Shown here: positions 43,683 to 52,064 of the stretch, piece after piece
Numbering within the stretch: the stretch's first letter is position 1
Layout: each line of letters begins with the position of its first letter
Assembly: GCF_001509405.1 (NCBI RefSeq)
Contig: NZ_CP011502.1
Location: 1,922,001 to 1,986,000 of the forward strand
Length of the DNA: 64,000 nt
Direction of reading: 5' to 3'
DNA from: Aeromicrobium erythreum
Lineage (GTDB): Bacteria; Actinomycetota; Actinomycetes; Propionibacteriales; Nocardioidaceae
The notes under the pieces: model-generated
What the model was told of the DNA's origin: nothing
Seen by the model: only the letters and a program-made list of their open reading frames with translations
Databases searched by the model: none
Translations under genes and position numbers: made by a program

Positions 43683-43869
43683 CGAGCTGGTCTGCTCGGC
43701 CAAGGGCTGCACGGCAGCGGCCCTGCACCGGATCGAGTGGAACAACCCGAAGATCCACACGCCCGACCGCCGCAAGACGTGGCTGGCGTGCGAGGAGCAC
43801 GAGCAGTCGTTGCGGCGCTTCCTCGACGCGCGCGGCTTCTACAAGGAGACGCTCCCGCTCGAGGGTTGA
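43666..43869 (+). CDS. small Cys-rich actinobacterial protein of unknown function
   Basis: 67 residues with CSAKGC near the N-terminus and a third Cys in WLACEEHEQSL plus His residues, suggesting a small metal-binding site. Similar short proteins follow DUF3099 genes in other actinobacteria and are sometimes labelled acetone-carboxylase-like, without experimental basis that I know of. GTG starts inside the DUF3099 gene (17-base overlap), so the two are coupled. Confidence 0.75.
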   Translation: MPSVTDELVCSAKGCTAAALHRIEWNNPKIHTPDRRKTWLACEEHEQSLRRFLDARGFYKETLPLEG

Positions 43870-43874
43870 GGTCC

Positions 43875-44861
43875 TCAGCCGCCGATCGACGACATGGGTC
43901 GCGACGGCTGCAGGAACGTGGGGTCGTCGATGCCGTGGCCGGCCGCCTTGCCCCACATGGCCTCGACCCACCGGCGGGCCAGCTCGTCGTCGTCGGCTCC
44001 CCCGCGCAGCGCGGCCCGCAGGTCGGACTCCTCGCGGGCGAACAGGCACGTGCGCACCTGGCCGTCGGCGGTCAGGCGGACACGGTTGCAGTCGGCGCAG
44101 AACGGCCGCGTGACCGACCCGATGATGCCCACCGTGTGGGGGCCGCCGTCGACCTGGAACTTCTCGGCCGGGGCGCTCCCCCGCCCGTCCAGCGGCGTGA
44201 GGGTCACGTGCTCGGAGAGTCGCGCGAGGATCTCGTCGGCGGTGATCATGCGGCTGCGGTCCCAGCCGTGCTGCGCGTCGAGCGGCATCTGCTCGATGAA
44301 GCGCAGCTCGTAGCCGCGCTCCATGCACCAGCGCAGCAGCGCGGGCCCCTCGTCCTCGTTGAGGCCCCGCAGCAGCACCGCGTTGATCTTGACGGGGGTG
44401 AGCCCGGCCTCGGCGGCGGCCTCGAGCCCGGCGACGACGTCGTGGAAGCGGTCGCGCAGCGTGATCCGGTGGAACATCTCCGGGTCGGTGGTGTCGAGGC
44501 TGACGTTGACCCGGTCGAGGCCGGCGGCGGCCAGCGCGTGGGCCGTGCGGCTCAGCCCGAGGGCGTTCGTGGTGATGGCGGTGCGCGGCGACCCCGGCAT
44601 CGCCTTGGTGGCCGCGACGATCGAGGCCAGTCCGCGACGCAGCAGCGGCTCGCCGCCGGTGAACCGCACGTCGACGACGCCGAGACGCGTGACGGCGACG
44701 TGGATCAGCCGGACGACCTCGTCGTCGGTGAGCACCTCGGCCGTGGGCATCCAGTCGAGCCCCTCGGCCGGCATGCAGTACTGGCAGCGCAGGTTGCAGC
44801 GGTCCGTCAACGAGACCCGCAGGTCGGTGGCCACACGTCCATGTCTGTCACCGAGCTGCAT
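43875..44861 (-). CDS. moaA: GTP 3',8-cyclase MoaA
   Basis: 328-residue radical SAM enzyme for the first step of molybdenum cofactor synthesis. The N-terminal cluster is CNLRCQYC; the C-terminal cluster includes CADCNRVRLTADGQVRTCLF; it ends with the conserved Gly-Gly needed for activity. TAGACT lies six bases before the ATG. No other moa genes are nearby. Mo-cofactor synthesis fits the CoxDE-like module at 7.3-9.7 kb only loosely. Confidence 0.95.
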   Translation of the reverse strand: MQLGDRHGRVATDLRVSLTDRCNLRCQYCMPAEGLDWMPTAEVLTDDEVVRLIHVAVTRLGVVDVRFTGGEPLLRRGLASIVAATKAMPGSPRTAITTNALGLSRTAHALAAAGLDRVNVSLDTTDPEMFHRITLRDRFHDVVAGLEAAAEAGLTPVKINAVLLRGLNEDEGPALLRWCMERGYELRFIEQMPLDAQHGWDRSRMITADEILARLSEHVTLTPLDGRGSAPAEKFQVDGGPHTVGIIGSVTRPFCADCNRVRLTADGQVRTCLFAREESDLRAALRGGADDDELARRWVEAMWGKAAGHGIDDPTFLQPSRPMSSIGG

Positions 44862-44930
44862 CCCCCCAGTCTAGGAGCGAGGACCCAACCTCGCCGGAGC
44901 CCGCTGGTGTCGGGCGGCTAGATTCGAGGC

Positions 44931-45716
44931 GTGCGGTTCCTGCTCAGCGCCCGGTGGATCGGGTTCTTCCTCGCCGTCGTGGCGCTCGCGGTCGTGTGCG
45001 TGCTCATGGGCGACTGGCAGTGGCACAAGCGCGAGGTCCGGCACGAGTCGAACGAGCGGGTCGAGCAGCACCTGGCCGCCGACCCCGTCCCCCTCGACCA
45101 GGTGGCACCGGTCGGCCTGAAGGTCACGAAAGACTTGGAGTGGACGCGGGTCGTCGCGCAGGGCCGCTACGACCCGACGTCGCAGGTGACGGTGAAGTTC
45201 AGCACCCGCGACGGGCGCCCCGGCGCCGAGGTGGTCACGCCGCTGCTCCTCGACGACGGCAGCGCCGTGCTGGTCGACCGCGGTTGGGTGCCGACGTCGA
45301 ACACCGCGGCCGCCCCCAGCGACGTCCCCGCGCCACCGAGCGGGACCGTCACGGTACAGGGCTGGCTGCGGCCCGACAGCAACGCCGGTGCCGACGCGAC
45401 GACGCCGGTGGACGGCCAGGTCCGCTCCGTCTCCAGCACCGGGCTCGCCGGCTCGCTCCCGTACGACGTGCGCTCGGGCTACCTCAACCTGCGCGAGCAG
45501 ACCGGCGGCACCGGCGGGCTCGAGCTCGAGCCGAAGCCCGACCTCGGCGGCGGACCGCACTTCTTCTACGGGCTGCAGTGGTGGTTCTTCGCCGGGCTCG
45601 CGCTGGCCGGCTTCGTCTGGTTCGCGCGGATCGAGTGGCTGGAGCGACGTGCGGGCCACGGTGGCCCGCCGTCCACGCGCGACGGCGACCGCGAGGACGT
45701 CAGCGCCACACCCTGA
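44931..45716 (+). CDS. SURF1 family cytochrome oxidase assembly protein
   Basis: 261 residues with two membrane helices (about 8-27 and 208-228) bracketing an extracytoplasmic domain; signatures GDWQWHKREV, VVAQGRYD, LVDRGWVP and the GPHFFYGLQWWFFAGLA segment at the second helix. It assists insertion of heme A into cytochrome c oxidase, fitting ctaA and ctaB further on. TAGATT stands six bases before the GTG. Its last 17 bases overlap the convergent GH16 gene. Confidence 0.9.
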   Translation: MRFLLSARWIGFFLAVVALAVVCVLMGDWQWHKREVRHESNERVEQHLAADPVPLDQVAPVGLKVTKDLEWTRVVAQGRYDPTSQVTVKFSTRDGRPGAEVVTPLLLDDGSAVLVDRGWVPTSNTAAAPSDVPAPPSGTVTVQGWLRPDSNAGADATTPVDGQVRSVSSTGLAGSLPYDVRSGYLNLREQTGGTGGLELEPKPDLGGGPHFFYGLQWWFFAGLALAGFVWFARIEWLERRAGHGGPPSTRDGDREDVSATP

Positions 45717-46914
45717 CGTAGTCGACGCTCATCGTCCTCGGCGTCGCCGTCGCCCCCTCGGGGACGCTGTTCTCCCCCGAGCCCAGCATCTGCGTGAGGT
45801 TGAGGTTGAACGGTCGGTCGAAGGGTTGCGGCGCCGTGAGCGGCTCCTCCGGGTCGATGCGGTGCTCCAGGCACGTGGTGCCGTCGATCGTCACGGTCAG
45901 CGTCGTCGGCGTCCACTCGAGCCCGTACGTGTGGAACCTGCTGGGCTCGTAGACCCGGCAGTCGTTGTTCGTGCGGGTCGACCACGGCGACGCGGACCCG
46001 TAGTGCAGTGCGGGGATCAGGCGGTCCGGGTACTGGGCGTAGTACTCGACCACGTCGATCTCGCCGGAGTACGGCCAGCCTCCGTAGTGGGTGGGCTCGT
46101 CGGGGACCAGCCAGAGCGCCGACTGGAAGCCCGGTCCGTCGACGGCGGGCATCGCGGCCCGGAACTCGAAGCGGCCGTACGTCTGGGAGAAGCGACCCAG
46201 CGAGCTGACCGAGCCGGAGGTCCACGGGGTCGTGACCGTGCGGTCGCCGGCCCGGCAGGTCACATCCGACGCCTCGCGGCGCGTGGTGAGGCGCAGCGCC
46301 CCGTCTCGGACGGCGACGTTGTCGCCGTCGGGCAGGAAGCAGTCGCCGTAGCTGAAGCTGGAACCCTCGGTCGTGATCCGCTGCCACCTCGACGTGTCGA
46401 GGGTGGTGCCGTTGAACTCGTCGGCGAACGTGCACGTCCACGGCGTGCCGTCGGACTTGAGGCGCTGCGCACCGCACGACGGCGCACCCGTGCCCTCGCC
46501 GGACGACGCCGCGTCGGCCTGGGCCTGGGCGTCGGCCACCGCCCGCTCCCGCGCCAGCGCACGCGCCTGCGCGTCGGCCTCCTCGAGGGCGGCGGCACGG
46601 GCCTTCTCGTAGGCGTCCATGGTGGCGTCGTAGTACGCCTCCCACTGGGTCGCGGCGGTCGCGGTCCCGGTGCGGGTAGCCGTCGCGCTGGCGGTCGCCT
46701 CCCCGTATCCCACGTAGCCGTCGACGGTGGCCGACTCGGTGACGGTGGCCGACTCCGTCTGGGTCCACTCCGTCGAGTAGGTGATCGACGCTTGGTCGTC
46801 CTCCGCGTCGGCCGCGTCGGGTGCCGTGACGGCGAGCCCGACCACGACCAGGACCACCGCGGCGCAGGAGGCGCGTATCGGTCCGACGAGACGGTGGTGT
46901 CGACGGTTGGCCAT
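45700..46914 (-). CDS. secreted GH16 beta-glucanase with coiled N-terminal region
   Basis: 404 residues. Signal peptide to about residue 37 (DAADAEDD), a Ser/Thr/Ala-rich segment with repeated ESATV-like units (about 40-85), a helical Ala/Glu/Arg region likely to be coiled coil (about 90-135), then a GH16 domain from CTFADEFNGT to the end. The catalytic motif reads E-I-D-V-V-E in GEIDVVEYY. Substrate is probably beta-1,3-glucan, as for the first GH16 gene, with which it shares a leader motif. It overlaps SURF1 tail to tail. Confidence 0.85.
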   Translation of the reverse strand: MANRRHHRLVGPIRASCAAVVLVVVGLAVTAPDAADAEDDQASITYSTEWTQTESATVTESATVDGYVGYGEATASATATRTGTATAATQWEAYYDATMDAYEKARAAALEEADAQARALARERAVADAQAQADAASSGEGTGAPSCGAQRLKSDGTPWTCTFADEFNGTTLDTSRWQRITTEGSSFSYGDCFLPDGDNVAVRDGALRLTTRREASDVTCRAGDRTVTTPWTSGSVSSLGRFSQTYGRFEFRAAMPAVDGPGFQSALWLVPDEPTHYGGWPYSGEIDVVEYYAQYPDRLIPALHYGSASPWSTRTNNDCRVYEPSRFHTYGLEWTPTTLTVTIDGTTCLEHRIDPEEPLTAPQPFDRPFNLNLTQMLGSGENSVPEGATATPRTMSVDYVRVWR

Positions 46915-46925
46915 GGCAGCTCCTC

Positions 46926-47020
46926 GACGCCCCGGCGTCAGGCTGCCCGCCCTGCACGGACTTCCCGGTGTCGGGACTCAGGTCCTGGTGGTCTGACGAC
47001 CTTAGACCCGGACGGCGGGC
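46926..47020 (-). promoter_or_regulatory. structured leader with GGAC-N4-GTCC motif before the second GH16 gene
   Basis: On the minus strand GCCCGCC and GGCGGGC (complements of 47014-47020 and 46945-46951) could close a helix around hairpins GGTCT/AGACC, GGAC-CTGA-GTCC and CCCG-ACAC-CGGG, followed by GACGC/GCGTC. A -10-like TAAGGT lies inside the first hairpin, placing a start point just before CAGGACCTGAGTCCCGAC. That word matches 16/18 bases before the other GH16 gene. It may be an operator or an RNA element; it fits no riboswitch I know. Confidence 0.4.
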
Positions 47021-47028
47021 TCTGTCAC

Positions 47029-47050
47029 GCCCCCGACCTCGCACGGGGGC
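47029..47050 (-). terminator. short GC hairpin after the ABC-F gene
   Basis: GCCCCC (47029-47034) pairs with GGGGGC (47045-47050), seven bases past the ABC-F stop on the minus strand. Weak but well placed. Confidence 0.45.
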
Positions 47051-47056
47051 CGCGGG

Positions 47057-48655
47057 TCAGGCCAGGGAGACCAGCTCGGCGTAGCCGTCGTTCCACAGGT
47101 CCTCGTCGCCGTCGGGCAGGAGCAGCACGCGGTCGGGGTCGAGCGCGCGCACGGCGCCCTCGTCGTGGGACACGAGCACGATCGCGCCCTCGTACCGGCG
47201 GATCGCGTCGAGCACTTCCTCGCGCGAGGCAGGGTCGAGGTTGTTGGTCGGCTCGTCGAGCAGCAGCACGTTCGCGCTGGAGACGATGAGTCCCGCGAGC
47301 GCGAGGCGGGTCCGCTCTCCGCCGGAGAGCACCTTGGCCGGCTTCGCGGTGTCGTCGCCGGAGAACAGGAACGCGCCGAGGACGCTGCGCGCCTGGGTGT
47401 CGGTGAGCTCCGGCGCGGAGCGCTGCATGTTCTCGAGCACCGTGCGGTCCATGTCGAGCGTCTCGTGCTCCTGCGCGAAGTAGCCGATCTTGAGCCCGTG
47501 GCCCGGTTGGATCTCGCCGGTGTCGGACTGCAGGGTGCCGGCGAGCATCCGCAGCAGGGTCGTCTTGCCCGCGCCGTTGAGGCCGAGCACGACCACGCGG
47601 CTGCCCTTGTCGATCGCCAGGTCGACGCCGGCGAAGATCTCCAGCGCGCCGTAGGACTTGGAGAGCCCCTGGGCCATGAGCGGGGTCTTGCCGCACGGAG
47701 CCGGCTTCGGGAAGTCGATCTTGGCGACCTTGTCGGCCTGGCGGACGTCGTCGAGGCCGGACATCATCTGCTCGGCGCGCCGCAGCATCTGCTGCGCGGC
47801 GCTGGCCTTGCTGGCCTTCGCGCGCATCTTGTTGCCCTGGGCGACGAGCCGCTCGGCGGTCTTCGTCGTGATCTCGCGCTCGCGCTTGCGCCGCGCCTCG
47901 TCGGCCTCGCGCTGGCGCAGGTAGTGCTTCCAGCCGGTGTTGTAGATGTCGATCGTCGCGCGGTTGGCGTCGAGGTAGAAGACCTTGTTGACCGTCTCCT
48001 CGACCAGGTCGACGTCGTGGCTGATGATCACGAGACCACCGGAGAACGTCTTGAGGAAACCGCGAAGCCACGTGATCGAGTCGGCGTCGAGGTGGTTGGT
48101 CGGCTCGTCCAGCAGCATCGTGTCGGCGTCGCTGAACAGGATGCGGGCCAGCTCGATGCGGCGACGCTGACCACCGGAGAGCGTCTGCAGCTGCTGGTCG
48201 AGCACGCGGTCGGGCAGGCCGAGCGCGTTGGAGATGGTGGCGGCCTCCGCCTCGGCGGCGTACCCGCCGCCGGCCGAGAACACGTCCTGGGCGCGGCCGT
48301 AGGCCTTCATCGCCCGCTCGGCGACGTCGGGGTCGGCCGAGCCCATGTCGAGCTCGGCCTTGCGCATCGTCGCGAGGGCCTCGTCGAGGCCGCGGGCACC
48401 GAGGATGCGGTCGCGCGCCGTGATCGACAGGTCGCCGGACTTCGGGTCCTGAGGCAGGTAGCCGATCTTCCCGCTGAGCGTGATGCTGCCCTCGGCGGGC
48501 TGACCGTCGCCGGACAGCATGCGCGTGAGGGTGGTCTTGCCGGCACCGTTGCGGCCGACGAGGCCGATCTTGTCGCCCTTGTCGACGCGGAAGGAGACGT
48601 TCTGCATGAGGACGCGGGCGCCGAAGCGCAGCGTCACGTCGTTGACGGTGATCAT
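47057..48655 (-). CDS. ABC-F family ribosome-associated ATPase
   Basis: 532 residues with two ABC cassettes (Walker A GRNGAGKTT and GLNGAGKTT; signatures LSGGQRRRIELA and LSGGERTRLALA; Walker B MLLDEPTNHLD and LLLDEPTNNLD) and no membrane part. The linker (about 235-320) is a charged coiled pair of helices, the P-site tRNA interaction motif. ABC-F proteins rescue stalled ribosomes or protect them from antibiotics; which applies is open. A tiny ORF and hairpin lie in its leader. Confidence 0.93.
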   Translation of the reverse strand: MITVNDVTLRFGARVLMQNVSFRVDKGDKIGLVGRNGAGKTTLTRMLSGDGQPAEGSITLSGKIGYLPQDPKSGDLSITARDRILGARGLDEALATMRKAELDMGSADPDVAERAMKAYGRAQDVFSAGGGYAAEAEAATISNALGLPDRVLDQQLQTLSGGQRRRIELARILFSDADTMLLDEPTNHLDADSITWLRGFLKTFSGGLVIISHDVDLVEETVNKVFYLDANRATIDIYNTGWKHYLRQREADEARRKREREITTKTAERLVAQGNKMRAKASKASAAQQMLRRAEQMMSGLDDVRQADKVAKIDFPKPAPCGKTPLMAQGLSKSYGALEIFAGVDLAIDKGSRVVVLGLNGAGKTTLLRMLAGTLQSDTGEIQPGHGLKIGYFAQEHETLDMDRTVLENMQRSAPELTDTQARSVLGAFLFSGDDTAKPAKVLSGGERTRLALAGLIVSSANVLLLDEPTNNLDPASREEVLDAIRRYEGAIVLVSHDEGAVRALDPDRVLLLPDGDEDLWNDGYAELVSLA

Positions 48656-48690
48656 GGGGAGCTTTCGTGGTCAGGGGGTGTGCGAGAACG

Positions 48691-48705
48691 CCGGACGTGG
48701 TCCGG
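48691..48705 (-). promoter_or_regulatory. leader hairpin between the tiny ORF and the ABC-F gene
   Basis: CCGGAC-GTG-GTCCGG forms a six-bp stem three bases beyond the tiny ORF stop, the position expected of an attenuator hairpin sensed by a translating ribosome. Confidence 0.4.
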
Positions 48706-48708
48706 TCG

Positions 48709-48732
48709 TCACTCCCGCTGGTAGTAGCTCAC
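48709..48732 (-). CDS. putative leaderless leader peptide (MSYYQRE) of the ABC-F gene
   Basis: A GTG at 48732 begins seven codons reading MSYYQRE then TGA. A -10-like TAGACT (complement of 48739-48744) ends six bases before it, the same spacing as at about twenty real gene starts here, so the transcript should begin at this GTG. The ORF stops 53 bases before the ABC-F ATG and is followed by a hairpin. ABC-F genes are often controlled by leader-peptide attenuation. Too short to prove from sequence alone. Confidence 0.45.
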   Translation of the reverse strand: MSYYQRE

Positions 48733-48828
48733 CGGAGCAGTCTACGGGCCCGAGCCCCGCTCCCCCGCATCGTGACCGCGAGACGTGGGTCATGCCGTGG
48801 ACTTCGGGCCCTCGACCCTCCGACGCAG

Positions 48829-48867
48829 CCGACCCCGACCCCCGCGATGCGCGGGAGTCGGGGTCGG
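48829..48867 (-). terminator. terminator of the suf operon
   Basis: CCGACCCCGAC (48829-48839) pairs with GTCGGGGTCGG (48857-48867), with an inner CCCGC/GCGGG helix, 16 bases past the sufT-like stop. Confidence 0.75.
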
Positions 48868-48882
48868 AGGTCGCGGCAGGTC

Positions 48883-49266
48883 TCAGCCGACGTTGAAGCC
48901 CAGCGCCCGCAGCATCTCGCGGCCGTCGTCGGTGATCTTGTCCGGACCCCACGGCGGCATCCAGACCCACTCGATGCGGAAGTCGTTGACGATGCCGTCG
49001 AGGGCGGCGCGGGTCTGGTCCTCGATGACGTCGGTCAGCGGGCAGGCCGCGGAGGTCAGCGTCATCGACAGGACAGTGTTGCTGTGGTCGTCGACGTCGA
49101 CGCCGTACACGAGGCCGAGGTCGACGACGTTGATGCCGAGCTCGGGGTCGACGACGTCCTTCATCGCCTCCCAGACGTCCTCGTCCTTCGTCGCCGTCGA
49201 CACGGCGGACTCCTGCGGGGCGTTCAGGTCGACCTCGGGCAGGTCGGAGTGGTCCGGGGTGCTCAT
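48883..49266 (-). CDS. SufT/MIP18 family iron-sulfur assembly factor
   Basis: 127 residues of the DUF59 family: EAMKDVVDPELGINVVDLGLVYGVDV, LTSAACPLTDVI (conserved Cys) and VWMPPWGPDKITDDG. It helps deliver Fe-S clusters to client proteins. An acidic lead of about 25 residues precedes the domain. ATG overlaps the sufU stop (ATGA). It is the last gene of the suf operon. Confidence 0.9.
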   Translation of the reverse strand: MSTPDHSDLPEVDLNAPQESAVSTATKDEDVWEAMKDVVDPELGINVVDLGLVYGVDVDDHSNTVLSMTLTSAACPLTDVIEDQTRAALDGIVNDFRIEWVWMPPWGPDKITDDGREMLRALGFNVG

Positions 49267-49724
49267 GCGTCCTCCTGGGTGCTGAGAGCCTGGCTGGTGG
49301 CGTCCTTGAACGCCATCCACGAGAGCAGCGCGCACTTCACGCGCGCCGGGAACTGGGCGACACCGGCGAACGCGATGCCGTCCTCGAGGACGTCCTCGTC
49401 GGGCTCGACCTCGCCCTTGCCCTGCATGAGGGCCTGGAAGGCATCGAGCGTCGCGAAGGCGTCGTCGACGGGCTTGCCGACCACGAGGTCGTTCAGCACC
49501 GACGCCGACGCCTGGCTGATCGAGCAGCCGACCGCGTCGTAGGAGACGTCGGACACGGTGCCGGCGTCGAGGTGGACCCGCAGGGTCACCTCGTCGCCGC
49601 ACGTCGGGTTGACGTGGTGCACCTCGGACTCGAACGGGTCGCGCAGGCCCGAGCCGTGCTTCTGCTTGTAGTGGTCGAGGATGATCTCCTGGTACAGCGC
49701 GTCCACCTGGGATGCGTCGGCCAT
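49263..49724 (-). CDS. sufU: SufU-like zinc-dependent sulfurtransferase/scaffold
   Basis: 153 residues with the three conserved Cys in PTCGDEVTLRV, GCSISQAS and VKCALLSW and the Asp between them, the zinc site of SufU, which accepts persulfide from SufS. The family insert around residues 75-110 is present. ATG 49724 is preferred over GTG 49730 because GGAGG sits eight bases before the ATG. Confidence 0.92.
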   Translation of the reverse strand: MADASQVDALYQEIILDHYKQKHGSGLRDPFESEVHHVNPTCGDEVTLRVHLDAGTVSDVSYDAVGCSISQASASVLNDLVVGKPVDDAFATLDAFQALMQGKGEVEPDEDVLEDGIAFAGVAQFPARVKCALLSWMAFKDATSQALSTQEDA

Positions 49725-49726
49725 GG

Positions 49727-50968
49727 TCACCGGCCTCCGAAGTACTGCTGGGTGTGCCGAACCGCGTCGACGAGCGCGTCGATCTCGGCCTCGGTCGTGT
49801 ACAGGTAGAACGACGCGCGCGTGGTGGACTGCACCCCGAACCGCTGGTGGGCCGGCTTGGCGCAGTGATGTCCCGCGCGGACCGCCACGCCGCGGGAGTC
49901 GAGCAGCTGGGCGACGTCGTGCGGGTGCACGTCGTCGAGCGTGAAGCTGATCGCCCCTCCGCGCTGCACGGCCTCCTTCGGCCCGACGACCGCGAGCCCG
50001 TCGACCTCCTGGAGGCGCTCCAGCGCGTACGCGGTGATCGCCTGCTCGTGCGCGGCCACGTTCTCCATGCCGAGCGCCGTCAGGTAGTCGACCGCGGCGC
50101 CGAGCCCCACGGACTGCGCGATCGGCGGGGTGCCGGCCTCGAACCGGTGCGGCGGCGCGGCGAACGTCGACCGCTCCATCGTCACGGTCTCGATCATCTC
50201 GCCGCCACCCAGGAACGGGGGCAGCGACGCGAGCAGGTCGTAGCGGCCCCACAGCACGCCGATGCCCGTCGGGCCGACCATCTTGTGACCCGTGAAGGCG
50301 ACGAAGTCGGCGCCGAGCGTGCTGACGTCGACCGGGATCTGCGGCACGGCCTGGGAGGCGTCGATGACGACCAGTGCGCCGACCTCGTGGGCCCGAGCGA
50401 TGACCTTCTCGACGGGGTTGATCGTGCCGAGCATGTTCGAGACCCACGTCAGCGAGACGACCTTGGTGCGCTCGGTGACCAGCGTGTCGAGGTCGTCGAG
50501 GTCGAGACGCCCCTCGTCGGTGACCCCGAACCAGCGCAGCGTCGCGCCGGTGCGCTCCGTGAGCAGCTGCCACGGCACGATGTTGGAGTGGTGCTCCATC
50601 TCGGAGATGACGACCTCGTCGCCCTCCCCCACCGTGCCGGCGTCGCCGAGCACGCGGGCCACCAGGTTCAGCGCCTCGGACGCGTTCTTGGTGAACACGA
50701 CCTCCTCACGTCGACCGGCGCCGATGAAGCCGGCCACCTTGGTGCGACCCAGCTCGAACGCCTCGCTGGCCTCGGCACCGAGCTGGTGCATCGCCCGCGC
50801 CACGTTGGCGTTGTGCCGCAGGTAGTGCTGCTCGATCGCCTCGACCACCTGGCGCGGCTTGTGGGACGTGTTGGCGCTGTCGAGGTACACCAGCGGGTGG
50901 TCGCCCGCCAGCGTGCGCTCGAGGATGGGGAAGTCCTTGCGGACCGCCTCGACGTCGTAGGAGGTCAT
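49727..50968 (-). CDS. sufS: cysteine desulfurase SufS
   Basis: 413-residue PLP enzyme that takes sulfur from cysteine. PLP lysine in FTGHKMVGPTGIGVLWG; the active-site Cys in RAGHHCAKPAHQRFG; DSANTSHKP at the N-terminus. It transfers sulfur to SufU encoded next. The start is two bases after the sufC stop, so translation is coupled. Confidence 0.95.
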   Translation of the reverse strand: MTSYDVEAVRKDFPILERTLAGDHPLVYLDSANTSHKPRQVVEAIEQHYLRHNANVARAMHQLGAEASEAFELGRTKVAGFIGAGRREEVVFTKNASEALNLVARVLGDAGTVGEGDEVVISEMEHHSNIVPWQLLTERTGATLRWFGVTDEGRLDLDDLDTLVTERTKVVSLTWVSNMLGTINPVEKVIARAHEVGALVVIDASQAVPQIPVDVSTLGADFVAFTGHKMVGPTGIGVLWGRYDLLASLPPFLGGGEMIETVTMERSTFAAPPHRFEAGTPPIAQSVGLGAAVDYLTALGMENVAAHEQAITAYALERLQEVDGLAVVGPKEAVQRGGAISFTLDDVHPHDVAQLLDSRGVAVRAGHHCAKPAHQRFGVQSTTRASFYLYTTEAEIDALVDAVRHTQQYFGGR

Positions 50969-50970
50969 GA

Positions 50971-51729
50971 TCAGACCGCAGCCTTCACGTACTTGTCGTA
51001 GCCCTCCGCCTCGAGCTGGTCGGCCAGCTCGCGACCACCGGACTCGGCCAGCCTGCCCGCGACGAACACGTGCACGAAGTCGGGCTTGATGTACTGCAGG
51101 ATCCGCGTGTAGTGCGTGATCAGCAGGACGCCGCGGTCACCCTGGTCGGTGTAGCGGTTGACGCCCTCGGACACGACGCGCAGGGCGTCGATGTCGAGGC
51201 CGGAGTCGGTCTCGTCGAGCACGGCGAACTTGGGGTTCAGCAGCTCGAGCTGGGCGATCTCGTGACGCTTCTTCTCACCACCGGAGAAGCCCTCGTTGAC
51301 GCTGCGCTGCGCGAACGTCGGGTCGAGCGTGACGCGCTCGAGGGCGGCGTTGACGTCCTTGACCCAGGTGCGCAGCTTGGGGGCCTCGCCGTCGATGGCG
51401 GTCTTGGCGGTGCGCAGGAAGTTCGCGACGGAAACGCCGGGGACCTCGACGGGGTACTGCATCGCGAGGAACAGGCCCGCGCGGGCGCGCTCGTCGACGC
51501 TGAGCTCGAGGATGTTCTCGCCGTCCAGCAGGACCTCGCCGTCGGTGACGGTGTACTTGGGGTGGCCGGCGATCGAGTACGCGAGGGTCGACTTGCCCGA
51601 GCCGTTCGGGCCCATGATGGCGTGGACCTCGCCGCTGTTGACCGTGAGGTCGACGCCGCGCAGGATCTCCTTCGCGCCGTCCTCGGTGTTCACCGAGACG
51701 TGCAGGTTCTTGATCTCGAGGGTGCTCAT
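50971..51729 (-). CDS. sufC: Fe-S assembly ATPase SufC
   Basis: 252 residues of the ABC type: Walker [10 protein letters not shown], signature [11 protein letters not shown], Walker [12 protein letters not shown]. It forms the SufBCD scaffold complex and drives its conformational change. It follows the Rieske-type gene by five bases. Confidence 0.96.
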   Translation of the reverse strand: MSTLEIKNLHVSVNTEDGAKEILRGVDLTVNSGEVHAIMGPNGSGKSTLAYSIAGHPKYTVTDGEVLLDGENILELSVDERARAGLFLAMQYPVEVPGVSVANFLRTAKTAIDGEAPKLRTWVKDVNAALERVTLDPTFAQRSVNEGFSGGEKKRHEIAQLELLNPKFAVLDETDSGLDIDALRVVSEGVNRYTDQGDRGVLLITHYTRILQYIKPDFVHVFVAGRLAESGGRELADQLEAEGYDKYVKAAV

Positions 51730-51734
51730 GTGGT

Positions 51735-52061
51735 TCAGCTCCTGGTGGGGGCGGACACGTCGACCAGGACGCGTCCGTCGGTGATGGTCGTGGGGTAGGT
51801 GGGGACGGCCTCGGTGGCCGGCAGGTTGAGGGGCTTGCCGGTGCGGGCGTCGAAGCGCGACCCGTGCAGCCAGCACTCGATCTCGCAGCCCTCCACCTCC
51901 CCCTCCGACAGCGGGATCGCGGCGTGCGAGCACTCGTCGCGGATCGCGTAGACCGCGTCGCCCTCGCGTACCAGCGCGACGTCGACGCCGTCGACGGTGA
52001 CCGCGGTCGCGGTCCCCTCGACGAGGACGTCGAGGGGTGCCGCGAACTGGGGACCGGTCAT
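51735..52061 (-). CDS. Rieske-type ferredoxin of the suf operon
   Basis: 108 residues with the Rieske [2Fe-2S] ligands C-S-H and C-W-L-H ([25 protein letters not shown]). It is labelled a non-heme iron oxygenase ferredoxin in many genomes, but its fixed place between sufD and sufC in actinobacteria suggests electron supply for cluster assembly. The start is three bases after the sufD stop. Confidence 0.92.
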   Translation of the reverse strand: MTGPQFAAPLDVLVEGTATAVTVDGVDVALVREGDAVYAIRDECSHAAIPLSEGEVEGCEIECWLHGSRFDARTGKPLNLPATEAVPTYPTTITDGRVLVDVSAPTRS

Positions 52062-52064
52062 CGC

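Noticed and set aside
46926..47020. Known riboswitch (cobalamin, ydaO c-di-AMP or c-di-GMP class) before GH16
   Set aside because: The conserved core sequences of those classes are not found; kept only as a candidate structured leader.
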